A stretch of 64,000 bases of DNA from Hyphomicrobiales bacterium (GTDB lineage: Bacteria; Pseudomonadota; Alphaproteobacteria; Rhizobiales; Rhizobiaceae), in contig UCEU01000015.1 in the NCBI GenBank assembly GCA_900471485.1, positions 1 through 64,000 on the forward strand, given 5' to 3'. Positions within the stretch are counted from its first letter, which is position 1. Every line of letters begins with the position of its first letter. The translations under genes and the position numbers were made by a program. This document shows, one piece after another, positions 1 through 9,006 of the stretch. Under the pieces are notes generated by a model. That model was not told the DNA's origin and did not search any database. It saw only the letters and a program-made list of their open reading frames with translations.

Positions 1-86
1 AAGACCAGCTACACGCTGGCTTAACGGACAACTGGTGATCCGGTCGTCGCGAGGACGTCCGGCATCCCCCAAAAAGGCAGAAGAAA

Positions 87-1826
87 ATGTTCAAGAAAGC
101 GGAATGGCCGCGCAAGCTTCGATCGCAGGAATGGTACGGCGGCACCAGCCGTGACGTCATCTATCACCGCGGCTGGATGAAGAACCAGGGTTACCCGCAC
201 GACCTGTTCGACGGACGCCCCGTGATCGGCATCCTCAACACCTGGTCGGACATGACGCCGTGCAACGGCCATCTGCGCGAACTGGCGGAGAAGGTGAAGG
301 CCGGTATCTGGGAGGCTGGCGGCTTCCCGATGGAAGTTCCCGTTTTCTCGGCTTCCGAAAACACCTTCCGCCCGACCGCGATGATGTACCGCAACCTGGC
401 GGCGCTCTCGATCGAGGAAACCATTCGCGGCCAGCCGATGGACGGCTGCGTGCTGATGGTCGGCTGCGACAAGACCACGCCGTCGCTGCTGATGGCGGCC
501 GCCTCCGTCGACCTGCCGTCGATCGTCGTCACCGGCGGCCCGATGCTGAACGGCTATTTCCGCGGCGAGCGCGTCGGTTCCGGCACGCATCTGTGGAAGT
601 TCTCCGAAATGGTGAAGGCCGGCGAGATGACGCAGGCCGAGTTCCTCGAAGCCGAGGCCTCAATGAGCCGTTCGTCCGGTACCTGCAACACCATGGGCAC
701 CGCGTCCACCATGGCGTCGATGGCCGAAGCGCTCGGCATGGCGCTTTCGGGCAACGCCGCGATCCCTGGTGTCGATAGCCGCCGCAAGGTGATGGCGCAG
801 CTTACCGGCCGCCGCATCGTGCAGATGGTCAAGGACGACCTGAAGCCCTCCGACATCATGACCAAGCAGGCCTTCGAAAACGCCATCCGCACCAACGCGG
901 CGATCGGCGGTTCGACCAATGCGGTCATCCATCTTCTGGCCATGGCCGGCCGCGTCGGCATCGACCTGACGCTCGACGATTGGGACCGTTGCGGCCGCGA
1001 CGTGCCGACGATCGTCAACCTGATGCCATCCGGCAAGTACCTCATGGAAGAATTCTTCTATGCCGGCGGCCTGCCTGTCGTCATCAAGCGCCTCGGCGAA
1101 GCCGGCTTGCTGCACAAGGATGCGCTGACGGTTTCGGGCGAGACCGTCTGGGACGAGGTCAAGGACGTCGTCAACTGGAACGAAGACGTCATCCTGCCGA
1201 CCGAAAAGGCGCTGACGCAGTCGGGCGGCATCGTCGTGCTTCGCGGCAACATGGCGCCGAAGGGGGCTGTCCTGAAGCCATCGGCTGCTTCGCCGCATCT
1301 GCTGACGCATCGCGGCCGTGCCGTGGTGTTCGAGGACATCGACGACTACAAGGCCAAGATCAACGACGATAATCTCGACATCGACGAGACCTGCGTCATG
1401 GTCATGAAGAACTGTGGTCCGAAGGGCTACCCGGGCATGGCCGAAGTCGGCAACATGGGTCTGCCTCCGAAGGTTTTGAAGAAGGGCATCACCGACATGG
1501 TGCGCATCTCGGATGCCCGCATGTCCGGCACCGCCTATGGCACCGTCGTCCTGCACACCTCGCCGGAAGCCGCCGTCGGCGGTCCGCTCGCCGTCATCAA
1601 GAACGGCGACATGATCGAGCTCGACGTGCCGAACCGCCGCCTGCATGTCGATATCTCCGATGAAGAGATGGCGCGCCGTCTGGCCGAGTGGAAGCCGCAG
1701 CACGAGCTGCCGACCTCGGGCTATGCCTTCCTGCACCAGCAGCACGTCGAAGGCGCCGACACCGGCGCCGACCTCGACTTCCTCAAGGGCTGCCGCGGCA
1801 GCGCGGTTGGCAAGGACAGCCACTAA
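87..1826 (+). CDS. IlvD/Edd-family sugar-acid dehydratase, probably L-arabinonate dehydratase
   Basis: A 579-aa [2Fe-2S] dehydratase that removes water from a sugar acid to give a 2-keto-3-deoxy acid, in the cytosol. The three cluster cysteines are visible at C59 (DMTPCNGH), C127 (MVGCDKTTP) and C200 (SSGTCNTMG), and the catalytic serine lies in SDARMSGTAYG. Length and cysteine positions match the characterised Rhizobium leguminosarum L-arabinonate dehydratase (family knowledge), so pentonate breakdown is the likely role. Related enzymes act on D-xylonate or galactonate, so the substrate is not certain. An A-rich AAGAAA precedes the ATG in place of a strong Shine-Dalgarno. The gene before it ends just outside or at the window edge. 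Confidence 0.88.
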   Translation: MFKKAEWPRKLRSQEWYGGTSRDVIYHRGWMKNQGYPHDLFDGRPVIGILNTWSDMTPCNGHLRELAEKVKAGIWEAGGFPMEVPVFSASENTFRPTAMMYRNLAALSIEETIRGQPMDGCVLMVGCDKTTPSLLMAAASVDLPSIVVTGGPMLNGYFRGERVGSGTHLWKFSEMVKAGEMTQAEFLEAEASMSRSSGTCNTMGTASTMASMAEALGMALSGNAAIPGVDSRRKVMAQLTGRRIVQMVKDDLKPSDIMTKQAFENAIRTNAAIGGSTNAVIHLLAMAGRVGIDLTLDDWDRCGRDVPTIVNLMPSGKYLMEEFFYAGGLPVVIKRLGEAGLLHKDALTVSGETVWDEVKDVVNWNEDVILPTEKALTQSGGIVVLRGNMAPKGAVLKPSAASPHLLTHRGRAVVFEDIDDYKAKINDDNLDIDETCVMVMKNCGPKGYPGMAEVGNMGLPPKVLKKGITDMVRISDARMSGTAYGTVVLHTSPEAAVGGPLAVIKNGDMIELDVPNRRLHVDISDEEMARRLAEWKPQHELPTSGYAFLHQQHVEGADTGADLDFLKGCRGSAVGKDSH

Positions 1827-1934
1827 GCGATCGCTTTCGATCGCGCGAATTGATGGGGAGGCGGGGCGAAAGCTCCGCCTTTTCGGTTTTCAGAGGGATG
1901 GGCGGCTGCGCGCCGCGATCTTTCAGATTCGCTC

Positions 1935-2006
1935 GTTGCGCTTTAGCTCTTTGTTTTCTCGCATGTCTTTATCCCGAAACCGGTGATCACTTTCGGGAGA
2001 CATGCT
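1935..2006. repeat. RIME-like rhizobial intergenic palindromic repeat
   Basis: Arms GCATGTCT (1961-1968) and AGACATGC, with inner arms CCCGAAA and TTTCGGG around CCGGTGATCAC, form a long imperfect hairpin. The preceding CTTTAGCTCTTTGTTTTC is also typical of these elements. This wording is familiar from rhizobial intergenic mosaic elements. It fills the gap between the convergent dehydratase and FRG genes and may act as a transcription end for both. Confidence 0.7.
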
Positions 2007-2942
2007 TTAGGCGGTGCCCCAAAGCAGGCCGGTGGCCCATTCGATGCGGACCGTCTCGGCGACGTTGTCCCATGACGGCATCAGATGCGCCTTGCTTCGG
2101 TTCTCGCGAAGAAGCAGCTCGTGCAGAGTTGGCCTCTCGCTCGCCGGCAAAGTGACCTGGATCAGCGCGGCGGACAGCAGATCATCGCTCTCGAAGCATG
2201 GCCACTCGCCGTCGAACAAGGTGTCCAGATGCGGCCCTTGGTCGAAAGCCAGGAACAAACCGCTTTGCGCCCTGATGTTGGCATTGCCGATGTTCGGCGC
2301 CGTCTTCAGGCGGTAGTTCGTCTTGTTGCCGCTGGGCACCTTCTCGATCTCGAGCGCCCAGACGCAGAGGTTGGTGGGTAGCTCGGGATCATCGACGGCG
2401 AAGAAGGCGGCTGTCAGAGGGTCGTCCGACCAGTCCAGGAGCTGTGTCGGCACGCCATGATGCTGGGCAAGCGAGAGAAGCGACAGGTCGATAAAGGGCA
2501 CGTCCTGACGGGGTGATGCGATGAGGCTGTTTTCCACCTGCCAGGGGATTTCCAGGCCGACGCTCCGGCCAAGCGATGCAAACTGGATCGCGGCCTCGGC
2601 AAGTGTGAAGCGCCAGAGCCTCGCCTTGTCGGAAAGGACCAGGTCTCCGGCATTGTGGCTCCCGGTGAGCGCCAGGCGCACCGCCCGGTAGAGCGCCTCG
2701 ACCTCGGGGTTGGCGACGAATGGCCTCCAGCCCTTCGGCCGTAGTCTCCAGGAGGCGTCCGCATGGCCGCGAAAGACATGAGACTGCCGTCCGGTGACAG
2801 GGTTCCACCATCTCTCGGACGATGGCCGGAGGAAATCGAGAAACTTTTGGGCGGAATTGTGCTCCACGAGCTGCAATGAAGTAGACTCCTCGATCAGCTG
2901 ACAGTGAATGCAACCGCATAGTAGATTGTACTTCGCGATCAA
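2007..2942 (-). CDS. FRG domain-containing protein
   Basis: A 311-aa soluble protein with the FRG-domain signature: HVFRGHADASWRLRP near residues 55-69 and LAQHHGVPTQLLDWSDDPLTAAFFA near 160-185. FRG proteins are widespread, of unknown biochemistry, and often found in accessory or defence-linked neighbourhoods (family knowledge). No membrane segment or partner gene is visible. The first ATG is used; the N-terminus before residue 25 is Cys-rich and could be shorter in reality. It is convergent with the dehydratase gene across the RIME-like repeat. Confidence 0.8.
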   Translation of the reverse strand: MIAKYNLLCGCIHCQLIEESTSLQLVEHNSAQKFLDFLRPSSERWWNPVTGRQSHVFRGHADASWRLRPKGWRPFVANPEVEALYRAVRLALTGSHNAGDLVLSDKARLWRFTLAEAAIQFASLGRSVGLEIPWQVENSLIASPRQDVPFIDLSLLSLAQHHGVPTQLLDWSDDPLTAAFFAVDDPELPTNLCVWALEIEKVPSGNKTNYRLKTAPNIGNANIRAQSGLFLAFDQGPHLDTLFDGEWPCFESDDLLSAALIQVTLPASERPTLHELLLRENRSKAHLMPSWDNVAETVRIEWATGLLWGTA

Positions 2943-3053
2943 TCAATGCTGGGTCGAGTGTCCAGGCATTGTCGGATCCCGGCATTTCCATTCGTCTTAG
3001 AGGGGATGGGCGAACACCATCCGCCAGCGAACCCGGAAAGGAAAGGACAGGCC

Positions 3054-3395
3054 ATGACCCAGTACCTCGTTGCGATCCATCATCCCGATGACTACGACCC
3101 CGCCGTTTCGGAGGACGAGGCGATGGGGCGGGATATCGACGTGCTCAATGACGAGATGCAGGCCGCGGGCGTCAGGGTCTTCGTCGGCGAGCTCCAGCCT
3201 CCGCGGCGCGCGGTGTCGCTCACGGCGCAGGCCAATGGCGAAGTCCGGGCGAGCGAGGGGCCTTATCTCAAGACCTCAGAGCATGTCGGCGGGTTCTGGG
3301 TGCTCGATGTCGCCGATCTCGAAACGGCGCTTGCCTGGGGGCGCAAGGCGGCTGTCGCCTGCCGGGCGCCGGTCGAGGTGCGGCCGTTTCATTGA
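3054..3395 (+). CDS. YCII-related (DGPF-type) small protein
   Basis: A 113-aa protein beginning MTQYLVAIHHPDDYDP with a DGPF/YCII-like ferredoxin-fold layout (GELQPPRRAVSL, EHVGGFWVLDVADLETALAWGRKA, VEVRPFH). These proteins often accompany ECF sigma factors or act as small dimeric enzymes of unknown substrate. The start at 3054 is chosen because GGAAAGGAAAGGACAG lies just upstream; the longer in-frame extension has no such site. No sigma-factor neighbour is present here. Confidence 0.78.
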   Translation: MTQYLVAIHHPDDYDPAVSEDEAMGRDIDVLNDEMQAAGVRVFVGELQPPRRAVSLTAQANGEVRASEGPYLKTSEHVGGFWVLDVADLETALAWGRKAAVACRAPVEVRPFH

Positions 3396-3410
3396 GGCAG
3401 CGGGAATTGA

Positions 3411-4139
3411 TCAGTTCGCTTTTGCTGGTGTTGGCTTGTGCCTGATGTGCCTGTTGGCTTTGTCGACTTCGAAGACGCTGATTTTTCGCGCCAGCTTGCT
3501 CAAGTTCCTGAAGCCGTAAGCCTTGCAAGTGAAATCCGGCCACCGACTGGCAAGCTCGCTCCCGACACCGCTGAGTGCCACCCAGCCGTCTTCGTTTGGC
3601 ATCCGCATCATCGCGTCAAGGATGATCGGCGTCGCAGCCTCCGCATCTAGTGGTGTCGGCGTTGTCTGCTTGGCCGTGGAGACCTTCGCAGGTGCGGGCG
3701 GAAGCAGTGTCTCGGTAAAGAAAAACTCGCGGCAGGCCTTCCGGAAACTTTCAGCCGTCTTCTTGCCGCCGAAGCCGAAGACATCGCTCCCTTGCTCCCT
3801 GATCCGCAACGCAAGCCGGGTGAAGTCGCTGTCTGAGGACACCAGGCAGAAGCCGTCGAAGCGGCCGCTATGCAGCAGGTCCATGGCGTCGATGACGAGC
3901 GCTATATCCGTGGCGTTCTTGCCGGTGACATAGGCGAATTGCTGCTGCGGGATGATGGCGTGGCGCGGGAGCACTTCGGCCCACTTCTTCAAACGCTCGT
4001 CGGCGAAATCGCCATAGATGCGGCGTACGCTCGCATCGCCGATCTTGGCGATCTCCTCGAACAGCCGGTCGGCGATCTTCGCCGGCGCGTTGTCTGCATC
4101 GATCAGCACGGCAAGGCGCGGCGAGCGTATTTCCGGCAT
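3411..4139 (-). CDS. NYN domain protein with C-terminal OST-HTH/LOTUS domain
   Basis: A 242-aa predicted RNA nuclease/RNA-binding protein. The N-terminal NYN (PIN-like) domain shows LAVLIDADNAP, DIALVIDAMDLLHSG and LVSSDSDF, supplying the acidic metal-binding residues. The last about 70 residues (IILDAMMRMPNEDGWVALS to FEVDKANRHI) resemble an OST-HTH/LOTUS module, known to bind RNA or G-quadruplexes. The ATG at 4139 has GAGGGG 6-7 nt upstream; the ATG two codons earlier lies too close to that site. This NYN-LOTUS pairing is common in bacterial LabA/MARF1-like proteins (family knowledge); the RNA target is unknown. Confidence 0.82.
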   Translation of the reverse strand: MPEIRSPRLAVLIDADNAPAKIADRLFEEIAKIGDASVRRIYGDFADERLKKWAEVLPRHAIIPQQQFAYVTGKNATDIALVIDAMDLLHSGRFDGFCLVSSDSDFTRLALRIREQGSDVFGFGGKKTAESFRKACREFFFTETLLPPAPAKVSTAKQTTPTPLDAEAATPIILDAMMRMPNEDGWVALSGVGSELASRWPDFTCKAYGFRNLSKLARKISVFEVDKANRHIRHKPTPAKAN

Positions 4140-4347
4140 GCGCATTCCCCTCACTTGCGTAAAACCTGAACGAGCATGAGTGAGTAGGGATGACGGTGCA
4201 ACTGCCGCGATGATTATATGGTTTAGAAATCGCCTATAAATGGTGGCCTCGCTGCGGACACGCGTCATCGCTGCTTTCCTTACTCATCGCTGTCTCGCGG
4301 CGGAACGAAAGCGACCTCCGCACCGTTATGGCCGGCAGGAGAGCGCC

Positions 4348-4590
4348 ATGCCGGGAGTGCGGAAGTTGATTGTTTTGAGCGCGTTCAATCTGGACGGCGA
4401 GGGGGTGCTTACGCCTGCATTCGAGCCGCGCATCATGAAGCGCGAGGAAACGGCGGTCTACGTGGCCGAAACCATGGTCAACGACTATGCCGGCGTGGTC
4501 GTCTGGAGCAAGGAGGCCAACGTCGCGATCGGCGAGCATGGTCCCTCCATCATCCTGTTTCAATCGGGGCGGGTGCCCGAATTCGACTAG
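4348..4590 (+). CDS. hypothetical small protein
   Basis: An 80-aa ORF starting MPGVRKLIVLSAFNLDGEG, with CAGGAGAG just ahead of the ATG. No signal peptide or known domain was recognised; the sequence is mixed alpha/beta in character and ends GRVPEFD. The longer in-frame reading upstream lacks a ribosome site and would overlap the divergent NYN gene region. Confidence 0.6.
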   Translation: MPGVRKLIVLSAFNLDGEGVLTPAFEPRIMKREETAVYVAETMVNDYAGVVVWSKEANVAIGEHGPSIILFQSGRVPEFD

Positions 4591-4777
4591 CGCGCGCGAT
4601 CCAACTGCTTGATTCCGTTCAGAATCACAAAACTGCGAGAAATCTCGAAAAAGCGGCGTTTTGTGCTGCGTTGCAATATCCATCCGCGCCAAGGTCCTCT
4701 ATCTCTGGAGATCGTCCTGCGTCGCCGCTCCTCCCAGCGGCGGGCGGGCGTATTCGAGACAAAGGACAATTTTCGAA

Positions 4778-5377
4778 ATGACCAATACTCTCATCGAGAC
4801 CATCAAGAAGCGCCGCAGCCAGTATGCGCTTGGCAAGACCCTGCCGATCTCCCAGGACGAGACCACCAAGCTCATTCAGGATGCCGTGAAGCACACGCCG
4901 TCCTCCTTCAATTCGCAGAGCTCGCGCGTGCTCGTTCTCTACGGTGCGGAAAGTGACAAGCTGTGGGGCTTCGTCATGGAAGCGCTGCGCAAGATCGTTT
5001 CGGCCGATTCCTTCGAATCCACCGAGAAGCGCATCAACAGCTTCGCCGCCGGCGCCGGCACGGTTCTCTTCTTCGAAGACCAGGACGTTGTGAAGGGCCT
5101 GCAGGAAAAGTTCGCGCTCTATGCCGACAACTTCCCGATCTGGTCGGAACAGTCGAGCGGCATGGCGCAGTTCGCCGTCTGGTCGGCGCTTGCCGCCTCC
5201 GATATCGGCGCCAGCCTGCAGCACTATAACCCGCTGGCCGATGCCGAAATCGCCGCTGCCTGGGATATCCCGGCTTCATGGAAGCTGCGCGCGCAGATGC
5301 CGTTCGGCGCGCATTCTGGCGCCGTCAGCGAAAAGGCCTTCATGGACGACAGCGCCCGCTTCAAGGTCTACGCCTGA
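4778..5377 (+). CDS. nitroreductase family protein
   Basis: A 199-aa FMN-dependent nitroreductase-like oxidoreductase of the short YdgI/HBN1 type. The N-terminus TIKKRRSQYALGKTLPIS carries the R-R-S phosphate-binding motif, followed by KHTPSSFNSQSSRVLVLYG (FMN contact) and GASLQHYNPL. Such enzymes reduce nitro groups, quinones or enones with NAD(P)H. The ATG at 4778 follows AAAGGA; longer in-frame starts read through non-coding leader. It stands alone and ends in a clear terminator. Confidence 0.85.
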   Translation: MTNTLIETIKKRRSQYALGKTLPISQDETTKLIQDAVKHTPSSFNSQSSRVLVLYGAESDKLWGFVMEALRKIVSADSFESTEKRINSFAAGAGTVLFFEDQDVVKGLQEKFALYADNFPIWSEQSSGMAQFAVWSALAASDIGASLQHYNPLADAEIAAAWDIPASWKLRAQMPFGAHSGAVSEKAFMDDSARFKVYA

Positions 5378-5384
5378 TCAATAC

Positions 5385-5420
5385 AAAGCCGGCGGAGCAT
5401 TGGCGCCGCCGGCTTTTTCC
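5385..5420 (+). terminator. rho-independent terminator after the nitroreductase gene
   Basis: An 11-bp perfect stem AAAGCCGGCGG / CCGCCGGCTTT (5385-5395 and 5406-5416) with a 10-nt loop, followed by a short T run. It lies just after the nitroreductase stop and before the convergent transglutaminase-like gene. Confidence 0.85.
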
Positions 5421-5456
5421 AATTCTGATGCCTTATCCGCGAGCGCCTGAAGCGGT

Positions 5457-6275
5457 TCAGCTCTGGCTCTGGCTTTGCCCCTGGTCGGCGACCTTCACGA
5501 TCACCTCCAGCTTTTCGCCCGGCGTGCCGATGCGCATGCCCGAGACCGGCGCGGCATCCTTGTAGGAGAGGCCGGAGGCGAGGCGCACATAGCGCTCGTC
5601 GGGGCAGATCTTGTTGGCGGGATCGAAGCCGACCCAGCCGAGACCGGGTATGTGGGCTTCGGCCCAGGCATGGGTTGCGGCCTGCTCGACCTTTTCTTCC
5701 ATCATCAGGTATCCCGAGATGTAGCGGGCCGGAATATTCAGCGCGCGGGCGGCGGCCACGAAGATATGGGCGTGATCCTGGCAGACGCCGCTCTTCCTCT
5801 CCAGCGCCTGTTCCGCCGTGGTTTCGACGTCGCTGGTGCCGGGCAGGTAGGTCACGGTCTCGTGGATCGCGGCCATCAGGTCGTGCATGCGCGCCAGTTC
5901 GCTGTCGCCGCTGATGCCTTTGATCAGCTCCTTCACCAGCTTGCCGGGCTTGGTCTTCGGCGTGTCGCGCAGGAAGAGCCAGAGCGGGCAGAAACCGGTG
6001 TGCGGACCGATGACGCCGTTGAGATCGGTGGTCTCGACCTCGCCCTCGGCGACGATGTGCGTCACCTGCTGCTCGCCCTCCAGCGACACGAGGTTGACGT
6101 GATTGCCGAACTGGTCGTCATACTCGACCTCCGGCTTGGCGCCCTCGACATGCAGCGACCAGTTGCCGACGGTCTGGCCGGGAAAGACCGGCGGTGTCAG
6201 CCGCAGGCGCTGCAGCGAGAAGGCGGAGGGCTCGTCGTAGCGGTACTCGGTGATGTGGCTAATCTTGAGTTTCAT
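5457..6275 (-). CDS. transglutaminase-like cysteine protease family protein
   Basis: A 272-aa protein with an N-terminal beta domain (bacterial transglutaminase-like N) and a transglutaminase core. The catalytic triad is visible as C165 (SGVCQDHAH), H202 (ATHAWAE) and D218 (VGFDPAN). The C-terminus ends in a QSQSQS tail. It is the last gene of the three-gene operon with the alpha-E and circularly permuted ATP-grasp genes, a very common bacterial trio presumed to make and process a peptide-like product (context knowledge, product unknown). Confidence 0.9.
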   Translation of the reverse strand: MKLKISHITEYRYDEPSAFSLQRLRLTPPVFPGQTVGNWSLHVEGAKPEVEYDDQFGNHVNLVSLEGEQQVTHIVAEGEVETTDLNGVIGPHTGFCPLWLFLRDTPKTKPGKLVKELIKGISGDSELARMHDLMAAIHETVTYLPGTSDVETTAEQALERKSGVCQDHAHIFVAAARALNIPARYISGYLMMEEKVEQAATHAWAEAHIPGLGWVGFDPANKICPDERYVRLASGLSYKDAAPVSGMRIGTPGEKLEVIVKVADQGQSQSQS

Positions 6276-6287
6276 GTCCGGATCCGC

Positions 6288-7229
6288 CTATGCATAGAAC
6301 CTGTAACCGTCGGATATTTCCTGCCCGAGCTGGTTGTTGCGGGTGACGAAGTCCTCCAGGAACTCATGCAGGCCCTGGTCCATGATGTCCTTGATCGCCT
6401 GCTTCTTCAGCGACTTGCGGATCGCATCGGCGGTGTCGTGCGCTTGCAGTCGCTCGCCGTAGTCGGTGGCGAGATGACCGAGCTCGCTGGTGATCTTCTC
6501 GTAGCAATAGGCGAGCGACCGCGGCATCTGGCCGTTGAGGATCAGGAAGTCGGCGATGTTCATGGCGCGATACTCGCCGTCATAGGCCCAGCTGTAGGAG
6601 CGGTGGGCGGAGACCGAGCGCAGGATCGATTCCCACTGGACGTTGTCGATCGAGGTGCCGACGGCCGACACCGCCGGCAGCAGCACGTAATATTTCACGT
6701 CTAGGATGCGGCTGGTGTTGTCGGCGCGTTCGATGAAGGTGCCGATGCGGGCGAAGTTATAGAGCTCGTTGCGCAACATGGAGCCGTGCAGCGCGCCGCG
6801 GATCAGCCCGGCCCGATGCTTGATGACGTCGATCGCCTGCGGCAGTTCGGCCGGCTTCAGGCGTTTCGACAGGAGATCCTTGAGCTCGATCCAGAACTCG
6901 TTGGTGGCTTCCCAGGTTTCGCGCGTCAGCGCCGTGCGCACCATGCGGGCATTGTTGCGGCCGAAATCGACGCAGGACATGACGCTCGACGGGTTGGAGC
7001 GGTCGCGCAGCAGATAGTCGATCGCGTCGGCGCCCGTCAGCTTGGAATGGCCTTCGTCATAGGTTTCGCGGACACCGGCGCTCTGCAGCACGCCGTCCCA
7101 GTTGTCGTCGCTTTCGCCGCTTCTCGTCAGCGACATGCGCAGCCCGGCATCGATGAGGCGGGCAATGTTTTCGGCGCGCTCGATGTAACGGAACATCCAG
7201 TAGAGGCCGTTTGCGGTTCTTCCGAGCAT
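6288..7229 (-). CDS. alpha-E domain-containing protein
   Basis: A 313-aa all-helical alpha-E (DUF403) protein starting MLGRTANGLYWMFRYIERAENIARLIDA, the typical family N-terminus. Its function is unknown; it is nearly always found next to a circularly permuted ATP-grasp and a transglutaminase-like gene. The ATG at 7229 is chosen over a longer reading because it matches the family start and lies 4 nt after the ATP-grasp stop, implying translational coupling. Confidence 0.9.
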   Translation of the reverse strand: MLGRTANGLYWMFRYIERAENIARLIDAGLRMSLTRSGESDDNWDGVLQSAGVRETYDEGHSKLTGADAIDYLLRDRSNPSSVMSCVDFGRNNARMVRTALTRETWEATNEFWIELKDLLSKRLKPAELPQAIDVIKHRAGLIRGALHGSMLRNELYNFARIGTFIERADNTSRILDVKYYVLLPAVSAVGTSIDNVQWESILRSVSAHRSYSWAYDGEYRAMNIADFLILNGQMPRSLAYCYEKITSELGHLATDYGERLQAHDTADAIRKSLKKQAIKDIMDQGLHEFLEDFVTRNNQLGQEISDGYRFYA

Positions 7230-7233
7230 CAGA

Positions 7234-8643
7234 TCAATCCTCCAATACCCAGGTGTCCTTGGTGCCGCCGCCCTGGCTGGAATTGACCACGAGCGAGCCC
7301 TGCTTGAGGGCAACGCGGGTCAGTCCGCCGGGGATGATCTGCACCTTGTCGGAGACCAGCACGTAAGGGCGCAGGTCGACGTGGCGGGGCGCGATGCCCT
7401 TGTTGACGAGGATCGGCACGGTGGAGAGCGACAGCGTCGGCTGGGCGATATAGTTGCTCGGCCGCGCCTTGAGCTTGTCTGCGAACTCGGCGCGTTCCTT
7501 CTTCGATGCCGTGGGGCCGACCAGCATGCCGTAGCCGCCGGAGCCGTGCACTTCCTTGACGACGAGCTCTTCCAGGTGCTCCAGCACGTATTTGAGGCTG
7601 GAGGCTTCCGAACAGCGCCAGGTGGGCACGTTCTCGAGGATCGCCTTGCGGCCGGTGTAGAACTCGACGATCTCGGGCATGTAGGAATAGATCGCCTTGT
7701 CGTCGCAGATGCCGGTGCCCGGCGCGTTGGCGATGGTGATGTTGCCGGAGCGATAGACATCCATGATCCCGGGGATGCCGAGGGCGGAATCCGGACGGAA
7801 GGTGAGGGGATCGAGGAAGTCGTCGTCGACGCGGCGGTAGAGCACGTCGATCGCCTCGTAGCCGCGCGTGGTGCGCATCTTTACCTTGCCGTCGATGACG
7901 CGCAGGTCCGAGCCCTCGACCAGCTCAACGCCCATGGTGTCGGCGAGGAAGGAATGCTCGTAATAGGCGGAATTGTAGATGCCCGGCGTCAGGATGGCGA
8001 CTCTCGGCTTGCCCTTGCAGCCGGGAGGGGCGAGCGAGGCGAGCGACTGGCGCAGCAGGTAGGGATAGTCCTCGACCGGCCGGACCTTGTTCTCGTGGAA
8101 CAGCTCCGGGAACATGTGCATCATCGTCTCGCGGTTTTCCAGCATGTAGCTGACACCTGACGGCGTGCGAGCATTGTCTTCGAGAACGTAGAACTGGTCC
8201 TCGCCGGTGCGCACGATATCGGTGCCGACGATGTGGGTGTAGACGCCGCCGGGCGGGCGGAAGCCGATCATCTCGGGCAGGAAGGTGTCGTTGCGCTCGA
8301 TCAGCTCGCGCGGAATGCGGCCGGCGCGGATGATTTCCTGCTTGTGATAGATGTCGTCGAGGAAGGCGTTGAGGGCGATGACACGCTGTTCGATGCCCTG
8401 GGCCAGCTTGCGCCACTCGCGGCCGGAGATGACGCGGGGAATGATGTCGAAGGGGATGAGCTTTTCGGAACTGTCGGCGTGGCCATAGACGGCGAAGGTG
8501 ATGCCCGTCTTGCGGAAGATGTTTTCCGCATCGCGGGACTTGGCGATCAGATGCGCGCGATCCTGATTATTGTACCACTCAAAGTATTTTTCATATGGCT
8601 GTCGCGGACTTTCGTCCCCGGTGATCATTTCATCAAATGCCAA
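7234..8643 (-). CDS. circularly permuted ATP-grasp protein
   Basis: A 469-aa circularly permuted ATP-grasp type 1 enzyme (DUF404/407), a putative peptide or amide ligase. Diagnostic segments include VLEDNARTPSGVSYMLENRE, SYMPEIVEFYTGRKAILENVPTW and VKEVHGSGGYGMLVGP (nucleotide-binding loop). A TTG start at 8643 is preferred: GGGGAG lies 7-9 nt upstream and it gives the familiar N-terminus (M)AFDEMITG; the reading frame stays open to 8769 but the extension resembles untranslated leader. It is the first gene of the trio with alpha-E and transglutaminase-like proteins. Confidence 0.88.
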   Translation of the reverse strand: MAFDEMITGDESPRQPYEKYFEWYNNQDRAHLIAKSRDAENIFRKTGITFAVYGHADSSEKLIPFDIIPRVISGREWRKLAQGIEQRVIALNAFLDDIYHKQEIIRAGRIPRELIERNDTFLPEMIGFRPPGGVYTHIVGTDIVRTGEDQFYVLEDNARTPSGVSYMLENRETMMHMFPELFHENKVRPVEDYPYLLRQSLASLAPPGCKGKPRVAILTPGIYNSAYYEHSFLADTMGVELVEGSDLRVIDGKVKMRTTRGYEAIDVLYRRVDDDFLDPLTFRPDSALGIPGIMDVYRSGNITIANAPGTGICDDKAIYSYMPEIVEFYTGRKAILENVPTWRCSEASSLKYVLEHLEELVVKEVHGSGGYGMLVGPTASKKERAEFADKLKARPSNYIAQPTLSLSTVPILVNKGIAPRHVDLRPYVLVSDKVQIIPGGLTRVALKQGSLVVNSSQGGGTKDTWVLED

Positions 8644-9006
8644 AGGTGTGGCTCCCCTTTTTTCTTCATTTGAGTACAACGCAGAAAGCAATGCAAGAAC
8701 CATGCTCAGTTCGATCGGCAGATTCATAAAATCATAGCTATCGGCGAAAACAGCCGAGAAACTAAGCATTTAAGGGAAGGTGGCGCGGCGTTGCCGCGCG
8801 GCAATGGTCGCCCCGGCTTAAAATATAAGCAGATGATTATTTTCCGCGCGCGGGACGGGAATGATTTCGGGCGATGGGCAGGCGACCCACCGGTGCTTGC
8901 CGGCATCCGCGGACGCGTGCGGCTTCACCTGTTGTTGAGGCCCGACATGCTTCCGCCGCCCGCGCCGGTTTGCGACGACACGGGCGGCGGAGTTGTCTGG
9001 ACGGCG
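8644..9006. other. intergenic region between two minus-strand operons
   Basis: The part next to the ATP-grasp start (8644-8760) is AT-richer and should carry its promoter. At 8953-8962 and 8981-8990 a perfect 10-bp inverted repeat (CCGCCGCCCG / CGGGCGGCGG, 18-nt loop) lies just after the csgG stop but has no T run, so it is at best a weak terminator for the curli operon. No further gene is seen. Confidence 0.5.

Noticed and set aside
1-24. Codons reading KTSYTLA then TAA at the very start
   Set aside because: Could be the end of an upstream plus-strand gene, but seven codons cannot be assigned.
5475-6704. A 409-codon plus-strand open frame
   Set aside because: Antisense to the transglutaminase-like and alpha-E genes; no motif, no ribosome site.
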